Shown here: positions 8,533-20,331 of the stretch, one piece after another
Layout: every line of letters starts with the position of its first letter
Numbering within the stretch: the first letter of the stretch is position 1
Origin: Silanimonas sp.
GTDB taxonomy: Bacteria > Pseudomonadota > Gammaproteobacteria > Xanthomonadales > Xanthomonadaceae
NCBI RefSeq assembly: GCF_027530345.1
Contig: NZ_JAPZQK010000029.1
Coordinates: 1 to 52,329, forward strand
DNA: 52,329 nt
Direction: 5' to 3'
The notes under the pieces: generated by a model
What the model was told of the DNA's origin: nothing
What the model saw: the letters and a program-made list of their open reading frames with translations, nothing else
Databases searched by the model: none
Translations under genes and position numbers: made by a program

Positions 8533-9726
8533 ATGACCCTTCGACCCCAGCTTCGCATCCCCGCCACCTACATGCGTGGCGGCACGTCGAAGGGCGTGTT
8601 CTTCCGCTTGGCCGATCTTCCCGAGTCCGCGCGCGTGCCCGGCCCGTCGCGCGATGCGCTGTTGCTGCGCGTGATCGGTTCGCCGGATCCCTACGCCAAG
8701 CACACCGATGGCATGGGTGGTGCGACGTCGAGCACCAGCAAGTGCGTGATCATCGGCCCGGCCACGCAGGCTGGCCACGACGTCGACTACCTCTACGGCC
8801 AGGTCAGCATCGACAGCGCCTTCGTCGACTGGAGTGGCAACTGCGGCAACCTCAGCAGCGCCGTCGGGCCCTTCGCGATCGCGAATGGCTTCATCCCCGC
8901 CGACCGCATTCCGCGCGACGGCGTGTGCACGGTGCGCATCTGGCAGAAGAACATCGGCAAGACGATTGTTGCTCACGTCCCGATCCATCAGGGCGAGGTG
9001 CAGGAAGACGGTGATTTCGAGCTGGATGGCGTCACCTTCCCCAGCGCCGAGATCCCGCTGGAGTTCCTTGATCCGGTGGACGAAGGCGATGAGGGCGGCG
9101 CGATGTTCCCCACCGGGAATGTCGTCGACACGCTCGACGTGCCGGGCGTGGGCACGCTGCAGGCCACGATGATCACCGCGGGCATCCCGACGGTGTTCGT
9201 GCGCGCGGCCGACATCGGCCTCAACGGCACCGAGCTGCAGCCGGCGATCAACGAAAGCCGCGAGCGTCTTGCGATGTTCGAGGCCATTCGCACCGCCGGT
9301 GCCCTGCGCATGGGCCTGATCAAGAGCCCGGAAGAGGCCGCCAAGCGCCAGCACACGCCGAAGGTCGCCTTCGTCGCGGCGCCGGCCGACTACGTCGCGT
9401 CCAGTGGCAAGGCGGTGAAAGCGGGCGACATCGATCTCGTTGCCCGTGCGCTGTCGATGGGCAAGCTGCACCACGCGATGATGGGCACGGCCTCGGTGGC
9501 CATCGCCACGGCGGCGGCCATCCCGGGCACGCTGGTGAACGAGGCCGCCGGTGGCGGGGCCCGCGAGGCGGTCAACTTCGGCCACCCCAGCGGCACGATG
9601 CGCGTCGGCGCCGCGGCCGAGCAGGTCGACGGCCAGTGGGTCGTGCGCCGCGCGCTGATGAGCCGCAGCGCCCGCGTGCTGATGGAAGGCCACGTGCGCG
9701 TTCCCGCCGACGTCGTGGGCGACTGA
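8533..9726 (+). CDS. prpF: 2-methylaconitate cis-trans isomerase PrpF
   Basis: A 397-aa PrpF-family protein with a diaminopimelate-epimerase-like fold. It isomerises the 2-methylaconitate made by AcnD so that the hydratase AcnB can finish the 2-methylcitrate cycle. Family signatures include the N-terminal PATYMRGGTSKGVFF, the central DWSGNCGNLSSAVGPFA and the C-terminal NFGHPSGTMRVG. It normally follows acnD directly; here it lies 6 bp after res. The Shine-Dalgarno is weak, so translational coupling to res is possible. The next gene begins 2 bp after its stop. Confidence 0.93.
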   Translation: MTLRPQLRIPATYMRGGTSKGVFFRLADLPESARVPGPSRDALLLRVIGSPDPYAKHTDGMGGATSSTSKCVIIGPATQAGHDVDYLYGQVSIDSAFVDWSGNCGNLSSAVGPFAIANGFIPADRIPRDGVCTVRIWQKNIGKTIVAHVPIHQGEVQEDGDFELDGVTFPSAEIPLEFLDPVDEGDEGGAMFPTGNVVDTLDVPGVGTLQATMITAGIPTVFVRAADIGLNGTELQPAINESRERLAMFEAIRTAGALRMGLIKSPEEAAKRQHTPKVAFVAAPADYVASSGKAVKAGDIDLVARALSMGKLHHAMMGTASVAIATAAAIPGTLVNEAAGGGAREAVNFGHPSGTMRVGAAAEQVDGQWVVRRALMSRSARVLMEGHVRVPADVVGD

Positions 9727-9728
9727 GG

Positions 9729-11294
9729 ATGCTGGAAGCCCTCGGCATCGGCGCGGCGCTGCTGTTCGGCCTGGTGGCCCGCGCCGTCGGCCTTCCGCCG
9801 CTGGTGGGCTTCCTCGCCGCGGGCTTCGCCCTCCATGCCGTCGATGCGCGTTGGGACGTCATCAGCGAGGCCGGCGTGGCCACGGTCGAGAACATCGCGC
9901 ACCTCGGCGTACTGCTGCTGTTGTTCACCGTTGGCCTGAAACTGAAGCCTGGGCAGATCGCCCAGCCTGCGGTGCTCCTCGGCGGGCTGGCACACGGCGC
10001 GGTGGTGGTGGCGGTGTTCGCGCCGCTGCTCGTGCTGTGGGCGGGCGTAGGAGGCAAGGAGGCGCTGCTGGTCGCTATCGCGCTGTCGTTCTCCAGCACG
10101 GTGCTCGCGGCGAAGATGCTTGAGGGCAAGCGCGAACTCTCTGCGTTCTATGCACGGATCGCGATTGGCATCCTGATCGTCCAGGACCTCATCGCGCTCG
10201 CCGCGCTCGCCCTGTGGGGCGGAAAGACGCCGTCGGCCTGGGCCCTGCTGCTGCTTGGACTGCCGTTGCTTCGCCCGCTGCTGTACCGGTTGCTCGACCG
10301 CTGTGGCCACGACGAGCTGCTCGTGCTCGCTGGCCTCGGGCTCGCCGTGGTGTTCGGTGGCATGGGTTTCGCTGCGCTGGGCCTTTCGGGTGAGCTCGGT
10401 GCGCTGGTGGTGGGCGTGCTGGTCGGCGGCCACGCGCGGGCGCGCGAGCTCGGCCACGACCTGTGGGCGATGAAGGAGGTTTTCCTCGTTGCCTTCTTCC
10501 TGTGGATTGGTCTCGCGGGCTTGCCGACCGGCCGCGACTGGCTCATCGCCGCGCTGCTGTTGCTCGCGCTGCCGCTGAAATCCATGCTGTTCTTCGCCCT
10601 GCTGCTGGCCTTCCGCCTGCGCGCACGCAATGCCTTTCTCGCTGCGCTGTCGCTCTCGGCGTACAGCGAGTTCGGCCTCATCGTTGCGGCGGGCGTCGCC
10701 GGCCTGGAAGACTGGCTGACGCCATTGGCCCTCGCCGTGGCCCTGTCCTTCGCGGTCGCCGCGCCCTTGAATCGCCACGCGCAGCGCCTGTACGACCGTC
10801 TGGAACCCTGTTTGGTGCGCTTCCAGCGCCACACGCGCCATCCCGACGAGATCGCCCCGGGCCTCGGGCACGCCGAAGCCTTGGTGTTCGGCATGGGCCG
10901 CACTGGCACGGCGGCCTACGACCGTCTGCGCGATGCGATGGGCGGGGTGGTCGGGCTGGACGCCGACCCGTTCCGCATCCGCGAGCACCAGGAGGCCGGG
11001 CGCGACGTGGTGATGGTGGATGCCGAGGACGCCGACGTCTGGCGCATCGCCGACCTCGCCTCGCTGCGCGTCGCGGTGCTGGCGATGGATGCCATCGACG
11101 CCAAGCGCGCGGCCGCGCGGCACCTGCGCGCGCGCGGCTTCCGCGGCCCGATCGTCGCCCATGCGCTGTACGCCGACCACGTGGCCCTGCTGCGTGCCGA
11201 TGGCGCGGACGAGGCGCACCTCACCCTGCACGAGGCCGGTCGCCATCTCGGCGAACAGGCCTTGCATCGCCTCGGTGGACACACCGAGGCTTGA
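9729..11294 (+). CDS. CPA2-type cation:proton antiporter with TrkA-N domain
   Basis: A 521-aa inner-membrane protein. Residues 1 to about 355 form a chain of roughly 10-12 hydrophobic segments typical of the Na+/H+ exchanger (KefB/KefC, CPA2) family, including [15 protein letters not shown] and [20 protein letters not shown]. The C-terminal 150 residues are a Rossmann-like TrkA-N domain with the nucleotide loop [14 protein letters not shown]. It probably exchanges K+ or Na+ for protons under redox or nucleotide control; the ion is not determined. The ATG at 9729 was chosen because it follows the prpF stop by 2 bp with GAGG overlapping that stop. Confidence 0.85.
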   Translation: MLEALGIGAALLFGLVARAVGLPPLVGFLAAGFALHAVDARWDVISEAGVATVENIAHLGVLLLLFTVGLKLKPGQIAQPAVLLGGLAHGAVVVAVFAPLLVLWAGVGGKEALLVAIALSFSSTVLAAKMLEGKRELSAFYARIAIGILIVQDLIALAALALWGGKTPSAWALLLLGLPLLRPLLYRLLDRCGHDELLVLAGLGLAVVFGGMGFAALGLSGELGALVVGVLVGGHARARELGHDLWAMKEVFLVAFFLWIGLAGLPTGRDWLIAALLLLALPLKSMLFFALLLAFRLRARNAFLAALSLSAYSEFGLIVAAGVAGLEDWLTPLALAVALSFAVAAPLNRHAQRLYDRLEPCLVRFQRHTRHPDEIAPGLGHAEALVFGMGRTGTAAYDRLRDAMGGVVGLDADPFRIREHQEAGRDVVMVDAEDADVWRIADLASLRVAVLAMDAIDAKRAAARHLRARGFRGPIVAHALYADHVALLRADGADEAHLTLHEAGRHLGEQALHRLGGHTEA

Positions 11295-11347
11295 GGCTTC
11301 TCTCGCCGCTGTGGCATGGTGAGCCCATTGAATTTGGAGCCCGTACG

Positions 11348-11896
11348 GTGATCGATCCGGACGGTTACCGCCCCAATGTCGGCATCATCCTGATGCGCGA
11401 CGACGGCCGCCTGTTCTGGGCCCGTCGCGTGCATCGCGACGGCTGGCAGTTCCCGCAGGGCGGAATGAACAGCGACGAGACGCCGCTCGAGGCCATGTAC
11501 CGCGAGCTGCAGGAAGAGACCGGCTTGCTCCCCGAGCACGTCGAGCTCCTGCATTCCACGCCCGGCTGGCTGCGCTACCGCCTGCCCTCGCGCTGCGTGC
11601 GTCAGGGCGAGAAGCCGCGCTGCATCGGCCAGAAGCAGGTGTGGTTCCTGCTGCGCCTCGTGGCCTGCGAATCCAACGTGCGCCTCGACGCCAACGAGAA
11701 GCCCGAGTTCGACCGCTTCCGTTGGGTCGACTACTGGTATCCGTTGGAGCACGTCGTGCACTTCAAGCGCGACGTCTATACGCGGGCGCTGTGCCATGTG
11801 GCCCCGGCCGCCCGCGTCTTGGCCGGCAATGAGGCGGTGCCCGAGCCGGCCTTCCCGGCGCCGTTGGGCGAGGCGCGGAGCCGTCGCCAAGCCTGA
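11348..11896 (+). CDS. rppH: RNA pyrophosphohydrolase RppH
   Basis: A 182-aa Nudix hydrolase that removes pyrophosphate from the 5' end of mRNA and so triggers RNase E decay. The N-terminus [15 protein letters not shown] and WQFPQGGMN are RppH hallmarks. The Nudix box is [20 protein letters not shown], followed by TGL. The family region is followed by a short proline- and arginine-containing tail ([16 protein letters not shown]). The start is GTG at 11348, preceded by GGAG 9 nt upstream; the longer open frame upstream is not RppH-like. It stands alone between the antiporter and the bfd promoter. Confidence 0.93.
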   Translation: MIDPDGYRPNVGIILMRDDGRLFWARRVHRDGWQFPQGGMNSDETPLEAMYRELQEETGLLPEHVELLHSTPGWLRYRLPSRCVRQGEKPRCIGQKQVWFLLRLVACESNVRLDANEKPEFDRFRWVDYWYPLEHVVHFKRDVYTRALCHVAPAARVLAGNEAVPEPAFPAPLGEARSRRQA

Positions 11897-11952
11897 GCCT
11901 TCACGCCGTCGACCGGGCGCTGAATCCGGCAACTGCCGGGTGGCCCTGGCCC

Positions 11953-11981
11953 TTGACAGCCCGCCACTTGCGGCTTGTAAT
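11953..11981 (+). promoter_or_regulatory. Strong sigma-70 promoter of bfd
   Basis: TTGACA (11953-11958) and TGTAAT (11976-11981) are separated by exactly 17 bp. The predicted start site leaves a leader of only about 15 nt before the ATG at 12003. Confidence 0.75.
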
Positions 11982-11997
11982 GCGAACTGTTCGTATT
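11979..11997. promoter_or_regulatory. Fur-box-like operator over the bfd promoter
   Basis: The 19-bp AATGCGAACTGTTCGTATT is an inverted repeat with one mismatch between arms. Its length and the AATGCGAA/TTCGTATT arms resemble gammaproteobacterial Fur boxes. It overlaps the -10 element and the probable start site, so iron-bound Fur would block transcription of bfd. Confidence 0.7.
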
Positions 11998-12002
11998 ACT
12001 GG

Positions 12003-12203
12003 ATGCAAGCCGTGTACGTCTGCGTCTGCAACGGAGTCACCGATCGCGATATCCAGCGGGCCGTCGACGAGGGCTGCGACAGCCTCGATGCGCTTGCCGC
12101 GCGCACGGGTTGCGGCAGCACCTGCGGCTGCTGCCGCGAGTACGCGGAAGAGGCCATCCTCCAGGCCAAGTCGATGAGCCTCGGCCTGCCCGTCGCCGCC
12201 TGA
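12003..12203 (+). CDS. bfd: Bacterioferritin-associated ferredoxin Bfd
   Basis: A 66-aa [2Fe-2S] ferredoxin that passes electrons to bacterioferritin to release stored iron. The cluster ligands are C7 and C9 (CVCNG) plus C41 and C44 (CGCC), the CxC...CxxC layout of Bfd. Two further cysteines, C37 and C43, lie near the second pair. The start follows a promoter overlapped by a Fur-like operator, fitting induction in iron starvation. No clear Shine-Dalgarno precedes it. bfr follows after 127 bp on the same strand. Confidence 0.92.
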   Translation: MQAVYVCVCNGVTDRDIQRAVDEGCDSLDALAARTGCGSTCGCCREYAEEAILQAKSMSLGLPVAA

Positions 12204-12330
12204 AGCGTCCTCGCGGCGCCACCCCGATCCGGTCTTCACTTCGCGTCCATATCGCGCAGCGATTCGCGTTTACGCGTGCGCTGAGGCGCGGCGCTAGGCT
12301 TCGCGCACCACGCGCCAAGGAGCAGCCGAC

Positions 12331-12804
12331 ATGAAGGGCGACCCGCAGGTCATCCAGCACCTCAACAAGGTGCTCTACAACGAACTCACCGCGATCAACC
12401 AGTATTTCCTGCATGCGCGCATGCTGAAGAACTGGGGCTTCAAGGAACTCGGCGAGCACGAGTACCACGAGTCGATCGACGAGATGAAGCACGCCGATTG
12501 GGTCATCGAGCGCGTCCTATTCCTCGAGGGCCTGCCGAACCTGCAGAACCTCGGCAAGATCATGATCGGCGAGACGCCGAAGGAAGTCTTCGAGTGCGAC
12601 CTCAAGCTCGAGATGATCGCCATCCCGGACCTGAAGGCCGCCGTCGCGCATGCGGAATCGGTGGGTGACTACGTCAGCCGCGACCTGTTCGCGAAGATCC
12701 TCGCTTCCGAGGAGGAGCACGTCGACTGGCTGGAAACGCAGCTCGACTTGATCAAGCGCCTCGGCGAGGGCCCGTACCTGCAGACGACGATGTCGAAGGA
12801 CTGA
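12331..12804 (+). CDS. bfr: Bacterioferritin
   Basis: A 157-aa iron-storage subunit, the usual length; 24 copies form a shell that oxidises and stores iron. All ferroxidase ligands are present: E18, E51, H54, E94, E127 and H130. The haem ligand M52 is present in [21 protein letters not shown] (12317-12322) lies 8 nt before the ATG. No Fur-like palindrome was seen in the 127 bp before it, so its regulation may differ from bfd. A hairpin follows the gene. Confidence 0.95.
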   Translation: MKGDPQVIQHLNKVLYNELTAINQYFLHARMLKNWGFKELGEHEYHESIDEMKHADWVIERVLFLEGLPNLQNLGKIMIGETPKEVFECDLKLEMIAIPDLKAAVAHAESVGDYVSRDLFAKILASEEEHVDWLETQLDLIKRLGEGPYLQTTMSKD

Positions 12805-12832
12805 TCGCCGCGATTCATCGCGACGCGACAGC

Positions 12833-12856
12833 AACGGCCGGGGAAACCCGGCCGTT
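12833..12856. terminator. Bidirectional hairpin between bfr and the histidine kinase gene
   Basis: A perfect 10-bp stem AACGGCCGGG / CCCGGCCGTT with loop GAAA lies between two convergent genes. No long U-tract follows on either strand, so termination strength is uncertain. Confidence 0.6.
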
Positions 12857-12862
12857 CGCGTT

Positions 12863-15331
<2,469 letters not shown>

Positions 15332-15332
15332 G

Positions 15333-17942
15333 TCAGAGGATCGCCTGATTGAAGTCGAAGTCGAGGGCGTCGGCGGCCTGCTGGACGAGGTTGCCCTGCA
15401 CGAAGTCGACGCCGCTCATCCACAGCGTGGCGGCGGCCTGCGGGTCTTCGACGCCGTGGCCGATCACCTCGAGGCTGCGCCGGTGCGCGCGGTCGATGAT
15501 GACCTTCAACTCGTCGCGGACGGCCGACGACGGCGCGCCTGTGGAGTACTTGCCGGCGAGCTTGATCAGCGAGAGCGGCAGCTGCTCCATCGTCGATTCG
15601 ACCTCCGGGCCCGGCTCGAACTGCGACAGGCAGAACTGCACGCCGTCCGCCACCATCGCCGAGCAGAACTCCCGCAGCGTGCCGGTGTGCACGCTGGCGT
15701 CGGAAAGCCGCATCTCGAGCACCAGCGAGCCGCCCGGCACGTCGAGCGCGCGCAATTCGTTGCGCAGCCATTCGGCGTGGCCGCCATGCGCGAGCGTGTA
15801 GGGCGACTGGGTGACGAACAGCGTCATCGCCGCGCCGCGCTCACGCGCCTTGGCGATCTTCGCGATCGATTCGCGCAGCACCCAGCGGTCGATCTCGACG
15901 ATGAAGCCGGAACGCTCGGCGGCCGGGATCACCTCGGCGGCGGTCATGCGCTTGCCGCTGCTGGTGTCGAGGCGCAGCAGGGCCTGGTAGCGGCTGGCCT
16001 CGCCGCCAGCGACCGCGACGATCGGCTGGTAGAGCAGCGACAGACGGCCGTCGGACATGGCCTCGCGCATGTCGTCGATCAGGGCCTTCTGGCGCAGCGC
16101 CTCTTCGGCCGCCAGCGGTCGGTAGAGGTCGATGCGGTCGGGACGCTTGCGGGCGTTGTGCGCGGTCTTCTCGACGGCGTTGAGCAGGGCGCCCGCGTCG
16201 GTGAATTCTTCCGCCAGCGGTGCGACGCCGGCGACGGCCGGGGTGATGACGCTCTGGTCGCCGAGGCGGAACTCGTGCGCGACCAGCGCCTCGCGCAGCT
16301 GCACGCCGAGCATCAGCAGCTCGTCGGGGTCGAGGCTCGCGTCGAGCACCAGGAAGCCGCCGTCCGCGAAGCGGCACAGCATGCGTTCGCCGGCCAGCGG
16401 CTTGAGCAGGTCGAGGGCTTCGACGTGCAGGCGCTCGAACTGGCCGAGGCCCAGCCGCTCGCGCAGCTTGGCGATCGTCTCCATCTCGAGGAACACCACG
16501 CCGCCGCGCGCGCGGCCTTCGGTGATGAGCTGGTCGATGCGGGCCATCATGCGGCCGCGCTCGACGATGCCGCTGTCGACGCTGCTGGCCACCGCGGCGG
16601 CGCCATCGGATTCGCGGTCGCGGATCTGCTGCACGTCGCGGTAGCGGCGGATGCGGCCCTGGACGCTGGCGATCAGGTGCTTCGGGCGGATCGGCTTGGC
16701 CAGGAAGTCGTCGCCACCGGCATCGATCGCGTTGAAGCGCACCTCCTCGTCCTGCTCCCCGGTGAGGAAGACGATGGGCGTGTGCATGAAGGCTTCGCGC
16801 TCGCGGATCAGGGCGGTGAGCTCGATGCCGTTCGCCACCGGCATGTGGAAGTCCATCAGGATCAGGTCGGGCTCGAAGGTGTCGAGCGTCGGCAGCACGT
16901 CGAGCGCGTCGAGGACGATGCGCGTGTCCATGCCGGCGTTGCGCAGCACGCCTTCGGCGAACAGGGCCTGGGCGCGGTCGTCCTCGACGATCAGCACGCG
17001 GTAGACCGGCTCGCCCGTGCTGAACAGGTCGCGCAGGCGGTTGGCCACGTCGATGCCGCCGTGCGGGCGGACCAGCACCGCGTCCATGCCGGCGCGGCGG
17101 GCCGAGAGCCGTGCCATCACGTCGTCGGTGTCGGTGATCAGCGCCATGCGGATCGGCTGGTTGGCGCGCATGCGGATGGGCTTCATCGCGTTGCCGATGC
17201 GCTCGATCGAGGCCGCATGCATGCGGTCGACGAGCACCACGTCAGCGGGCAGCGCCCCCATGAGTTCGACGAGCTCGTCGATGTCCGACAGCACGTCGAC
17301 CTCGAACTGGCGGGAGCGCAACTGCTCGGCCAGGGTCTCGGCCTCGCGGCTTTCGTCGGACAGGAGGTAAAGCCGCAGCGCGGTCATGGGCAGCGATCCA
17401 TTGCCAAAACGAGGACTTTCGAGTGTAGACGCGTCAGCGGGGGGCGGGCGTGTACCAGAGGTGGGGATGGGGGGGCGATTCATGGGCATGGCCGGCACGC
17501 AACGAGGCGGCGCGGCATCGGCCACCCAGCGTCGCCAGAACCCCAGGGGAAGGGCTTCGCCGCGGGGCGGGTGCGGCAGCATCACCAGGGAGCGCTCGAG
17601 CTCGTCGTGGCCGCCGGCGGGCAGCTGGTCGATCAGGGTCTCGAGCAGGGCACTGAACCGGGCACCCAGGATCGGGTCCGGCAGGTCCTGTTTCTCCAGC
17701 GGGCGGGCCAGCGACTCGGCCAGCAGCAGCGCGGTGTCGACGGCGGGGCTGCGGCCGAGGGCGTGCAGGCCATGTACGAGTGGCCCCAGCTCTTCGCGGA
17801 TCTGGGCGACGGCGTTGATGTCCCAGCCGGTGCGCCGCGCACGACGCACGCGGCGTTCCAGCAGCCGGCAGCGGTGGCGCAGCACGGGCGCGAGGTCTTC
17901 GGCCGCGATTTGGCCGGCTTCGAGGGCGGCGGCAACGGACAC
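15333..17942 (-). CDS. REC-REC-degenerate GGDEF-EAL signalling protein
   Basis: An 869-aa cytoplasmic response regulator. Residues 1 to about 150 are helical and unrecognised; a Pro-rich linker (about 155-185) follows. The first receiver (starts MTALRLYLL, residue 186) has arginine where the conserved lysine should be (LVRPH). The second (VLIVEDD, LILMDFHMP, FLAKPI) looks functional. The GGDEF-like part lacks the GGDEF motif. The EAL-like part has YQALLRL, FVTQSP, LSQFEPG and VIGHGVED in place of the catalytic EAL, VNLS, DDFGTG and AEGVE, so it should not hydrolyse c-di-GMP but may bind it, as FimX does. The start is GTG at 17942 with GGAG 10 nt upstream. An internal ATG at 17387 (684 aa) lacks a Shine-Dalgarno but would remove the atypical linker. 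Confidence 0.8.
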   Translation of the reverse strand: MSVAAALEAGQIAAEDLAPVLRHRCRLLERRVRRARRTGWDINAVAQIREELGPLVHGLHALGRSPAVDTALLLAESLARPLEKQDLPDPILGARFSALLETLIDQLPAGGHDELERSLVMLPHPPRGEALPLGFWRRWVADAAPPRCVPAMPMNRPPIPTSGTRPPPADASTLESPRFGNGSLPMTALRLYLLSDESREAETLAEQLRSRQFEVDVLSDIDELVELMGALPADVVLVDRMHAASIERIGNAMKPIRMRANQPIRMALITDTDDVMARLSARRAGMDAVLVRPHGGIDVANRLRDLFSTGEPVYRVLIVEDDRAQALFAEGVLRNAGMDTRIVLDALDVLPTLDTFEPDLILMDFHMPVANGIELTALIREREAFMHTPIVFLTGEQDEEVRFNAIDAGGDDFLAKPIRPKHLIASVQGRIRRYRDVQQIRDRESDGAAAVASSVDSGIVERGRMMARIDQLITEGRARGGVVFLEMETIAKLRERLGLGQFERLHVEALDLLKPLAGERMLCRFADGGFLVLDASLDPDELLMLGVQLREALVAHEFRLGDQSVITPAVAGVAPLAEEFTDAGALLNAVEKTAHNARKRPDRIDLYRPLAAEEALRQKALIDDMREAMSDGRLSLLYQPIVAVAGGEASRYQALLRLDTSSGKRMTAAEVIPAAERSGFIVEIDRWVLRESIAKIAKARERGAAMTLFVTQSPYTLAHGGHAEWLRNELRALDVPGGSLVLEMRLSDASVHTGTLREFCSAMVADGVQFCLSQFEPGPEVESTMEQLPLSLIKLAGKYSTGAPSSAVRDELKVIIDRAHRRSLEVIGHGVEDPQAAATLWMSGVDFVQGNLVQQAADALDFDFNQAIL

Positions 17943-18015
17943 GGGCGGCGGGCTCCAAGGGGTCCCCGCATTGTTGGTCGCCCCCCGGAACGCGGCAATC
18001 CGCGTTCATCAAGAT

Positions 18016-18609
18016 TCACACTTGTGACGCGGTTCGCGTTTTGTTTTCTTGTCTTTTGCTGAAGCCGCGGACCAGCCGCCAGCCCAGGTAGAGCCCGCCG
18101 GCCGTGAAAACGAGCAGCAGCGAGGCCGCCAGGACCGGCGCGAGCAGGGTCAGGGTCAGCCCGCCGACGGCCACGGCGTCCTCGGTGCCCGAGGCCACCC
18201 AGTTCGAGACCGGTTCGGGCGAGGCGTTGATGGCCACGCGGGTGCTGCTCTTCAGGGTGTGGGTGGACAGGGCGGCGGCACCGCCGAGGGCCGCGGCGGC
18301 AATGCTCCACTCGCCGTCTGGCGCGAACGCCGCCGAGGCCAGGAAGGCTCCGGCAGGGACGCGGGCGAGCGTGTTCACGAGGTCCCAAGCCGAATCGACG
18401 CCGGGGATCTTGTCGGCGAAGAACTCGACCACGGCGAGGGCGCCGGCGGTGCCGAGCACCCATGGGGAGGTGACGACCTCCATCCCGGCCGGCAGGGACA
18501 CCCAGCCGAGCAGGGCGGCGATGCCGACGCCGAACACCGTGAGGTAGGCGCGGACACCCGCGAGGCAGGCGAGGGCGAGGCCAAGGGCGAACAGGGGAGC
18601 TTCGGGCAC
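18016..18609 (-). CDS. DUF4126 family membrane protein
   Basis: A 197-aa protein with about five hydrophobic segments, matching the DUF4126 family in its N-terminal half (LGLALACLAGVRAYLTVF) and the motif FFADKIPGVDSAWD. It also has a conserved Thr/Ser-rich stretch (STHTLKSSTRVAINASPEP). The family has no assigned function. It lies 73 bp upstream of the REC-EAL gene on the same strand and is divergent from the coiled-coil protein gene. Confidence 0.75.
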   Translation of the reverse strand: MPEAPLFALGLALACLAGVRAYLTVFGVGIAALLGWVSLPAGMEVVTSPWVLGTAGALAVVEFFADKIPGVDSAWDLVNTLARVPAGAFLASAAFAPDGEWSIAAAALGGAAALSTHTLKSSTRVAINASPEPVSNWVASGTEDAVAVGGLTLTLLAPVLAASLLLVFTAGGLYLGWRLVRGFSKRQENKTRTASQV

Positions 18610-18660
18610 GGCGGCACTCCACGGGGCGGCGGGGGACGGCCGGAGTATGGAAGCGATGGC

Positions 18661-18690
18661 TTGACCCTGCCTGAAGGGGGCCGCTATACC
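18661..18690 (+). promoter_or_regulatory. Probable promoter of the coiled-coil/bactofilin operon
   Basis: TTGACC (18661-18666) and TATACC (18685-18690) are 18 bp apart, 26 bp before the GTG start at 18717, in the divergent region facing the DUF4126 gene. Confidence 0.5.
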
Positions 18691-18716
18691 GGTCGCCCCC
18701 GTGCCGGATCCGAGCC

Positions 18717-19442
18717 GTGAGCCACCAACGCGACGACGATTCCCGCTTCATCGTGGTGCCCCGCCGCACCTCCGACCGCGTGCGTCGCCTCGCCGTGTGG
18801 GTCGGCTGGCCCCTGTCGCTGGTGCTGCTCTGGGGCTGGATGGCATGGCGCGCCGAGCCGGCGCTCACGGACCTGCGGGCCGAGCACGGCGAGCTGCTGA
18901 AGCTGCACGCCGATGCGCGCGCCGAGCTGGAATCAGCCAAGCAGCAGGTCGCGACGCTGTCGCGCTCCGAGCAGATCAGCCGCGCCGCGAACCTCGAAGT
19001 GCAGGAGACCCTGGCCGAGCGCGACGAGGAGATCGCCGCCCTGCGCGCCGACGTGGCCTTCTATGAGCGACTGGTGGGCGCCACCGGGCAACGCCGCGGC
19101 CTTTCCGTGCATGCGGCCGAGTTCCAGCCCGAAGCCGGCGGCAGCTGGCGCTACACCCTGACCCTGACTCAGAACCTCAATCGCGGCGCGATCAGCGCCG
19201 GACGCCTGCGTTTCGCCGTGGAAGGCGTGGCCGACGGGGCCTTGAAGACCATCGACTGGGACACGTTGCGGCAGGCCGACAAGGCCCCGGGGCAGGCGTA
19301 TTCTTTCCGCTACTTCCAGAAGCTCGAAGGCAGCATCGTGCTGCCGGCGGGCTTCACCCCGCAGCGCGTCCGCGTGACTTTGGACGGCGGCGGTGGCCCC
19401 ATCGACGCCACCCTGCCCTGGCAGGGCGGCGCGGCCCCCTGA
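18717..19442 (+). CDS. Single-pass coiled-coil membrane protein (DUF6776-like)
   Basis: A 241-aa protein with a short basic cytoplasmic N-terminus, one transmembrane helix (about residues 26-44, VWVGWPLSLVLLWGWMAW), a coiled coil (about 50-115) and a C-terminal beta-rich periplasmic domain ending in TLPWQGG. This fits the DUF6776 family found beside bactofilin genes in gammaproteobacteria; the family name is from memory. Function is unknown, but anchoring of a cell-shape or polar complex is plausible. The start is GTG. It precedes the bactofilin by 20 bp, so both should be one transcript. Confidence 0.7.
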   Translation: MSHQRDDDSRFIVVPRRTSDRVRRLAVWVGWPLSLVLLWGWMAWRAEPALTDLRAEHGELLKLHADARAELESAKQQVATLSRSEQISRAANLEVQETLAERDEEIAALRADVAFYERLVGATGQRRGLSVHAAEFQPEAGGSWRYTLTLTQNLNRGAISAGRLRFAVEGVADGALKTIDWDTLRQADKAPGQAYSFRYFQKLEGSIVLPAGFTPQRVRVTLDGGGGPIDATLPWQGGAAP

Positions 19443-19462
19443 TTCCCCCAAAGGATCGTCCC

Positions 19463-19927
19463 ATGCTCGGTTTCGGTGATTCCAAGACCCGCGCGCCTCG
19501 CGCCGGCGGCAGTGTCGACACCCTCATCGGCCCGCAGGTGGTGCTGCGCGGCGACGTGCAGTTCGCCGGCGGCCTGTACCTCGAAGGCCAGCTGATCGGT
19601 CGCGCGCTGGCCGAGGCCGGCGCCGAAGCGACGATCACCGTGGCCGCTCGCGGACGCGTCGAGGGCGAGCTGCATGCGCCGGTGATCGTGATCAACGGGT
19701 TCGTGAAGGGCGACGTGCATGCCTTCGAGCGGCTCGAGCTGGGCCCGGAAGCCCGCGTCGAAGGCAACCTGCACTACGCCGTCATCGAGATGGCGGCCGG
19801 CGCCGCGGTGACGGGGCAGCTGGTGCATGTGCTGTCCTCGGCCGCACTGGCGTCCAGCAACGGTGCGGGCGGCAAGCCCGCCACGTCGCCCCGCACCACC
19901 GCCGAGCGCGAAGCGACGCCGGCCTGA
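19463..19927 (+). CDS. Bactofilin
   Basis: A 154-aa polymer-forming cytoskeletal protein. The central bactofilin beta-helix (about residues 17-120) shows the repeating pattern of short strands: [46 protein letters not shown] and [20 protein letters not shown]. Both ends are disordered, with a Ser/Thr/Ala-rich tail. Bactofilins self-assemble without nucleotide and localise wall enzymes or polar proteins. AAGGA precedes the ATG. The membrane coiled-coil protein upstream is its probable partner. Confidence 0.9.
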   Translation: MLGFGDSKTRAPRAGGSVDTLIGPQVVLRGDVQFAGGLYLEGQLIGRALAEAGAEATITVAARGRVEGELHAPVIVINGFVKGDVHAFERLELGPEARVEGNLHYAVIEMAAGAAVTGQLVHVLSSAALASSNGAGGKPATSPRTTAEREATPA

Positions 19928-19968
19928 CGGGCGACGTGCTTGAATCCGATGTCGCCGAACGCCACCTC

Positions 19969-20331
19969 ATGCCCATGACCACGCCCAGCTACCAGGATCT
20001 CGACGCCCCCTTGGGCTTCACGCCGGCCGCCGCGGCCAAGGTCGCCGCGCTGATCGCCGACGAGGGCAATGCCGAGCTGAAGCTGCGCGTGTACATCACC
20101 GGCGGCGGCTGCTCGGGCTTCCAGTACGGTTTCGAGTTCGATGAGGCCAGCAACGAGGATGACGTCGCGGTGCAGCGCGACGGCGTCACCCTCGTCGTCG
20201 ATCCGCTCAGCCTGCAGTACCTGATGGGCGCCGAGGTCGACTACCGCGAGAGCCTCGCCGGCTCGCAGTTCGTCATCCGCAATCCGAACGCCAAGACCAC
20301 CTGCGGCTGCGGCAGCAGCTTCTCGGTGTGA
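19969..20331 (+). CDS. erpA: Iron-sulfur cluster insertion protein ErpA
   Basis: A 120-aa A-type carrier that hands Fe-S clusters to apo-proteins, including isoprenoid enzymes. The signature [16 protein letters not shown] carries the first cysteine, and [11 protein letters not shown] at the C-terminus supplies the CxC pair. The E. coli protein is 114 aa. The frame allows GTG 19936, ATG 19969 or ATG 19975; none has a good Shine-Dalgarno, and 19969 is chosen for length. Its stop overlaps the GTG start of nudC. Confidence 0.92.
   Translation: MPMTTPSYQDLDAPLGFTPAAAAKVAALIADEGNAELKLRVYITGGGCSGFQYGFEFDEASNEDDVAVQRDGVTLVVDPLSLQYLMGAEVDYRESLAGSQFVIRNPNAKTTCGCGSSFSV

Noticed and set aside
10463-11347. 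Long 5' extension of rppH
   Set aside because: It overlaps the antiporter gene in another frame; the GTG at 11348 has a Shine-Dalgarno and begins the RppH-specific sequence.
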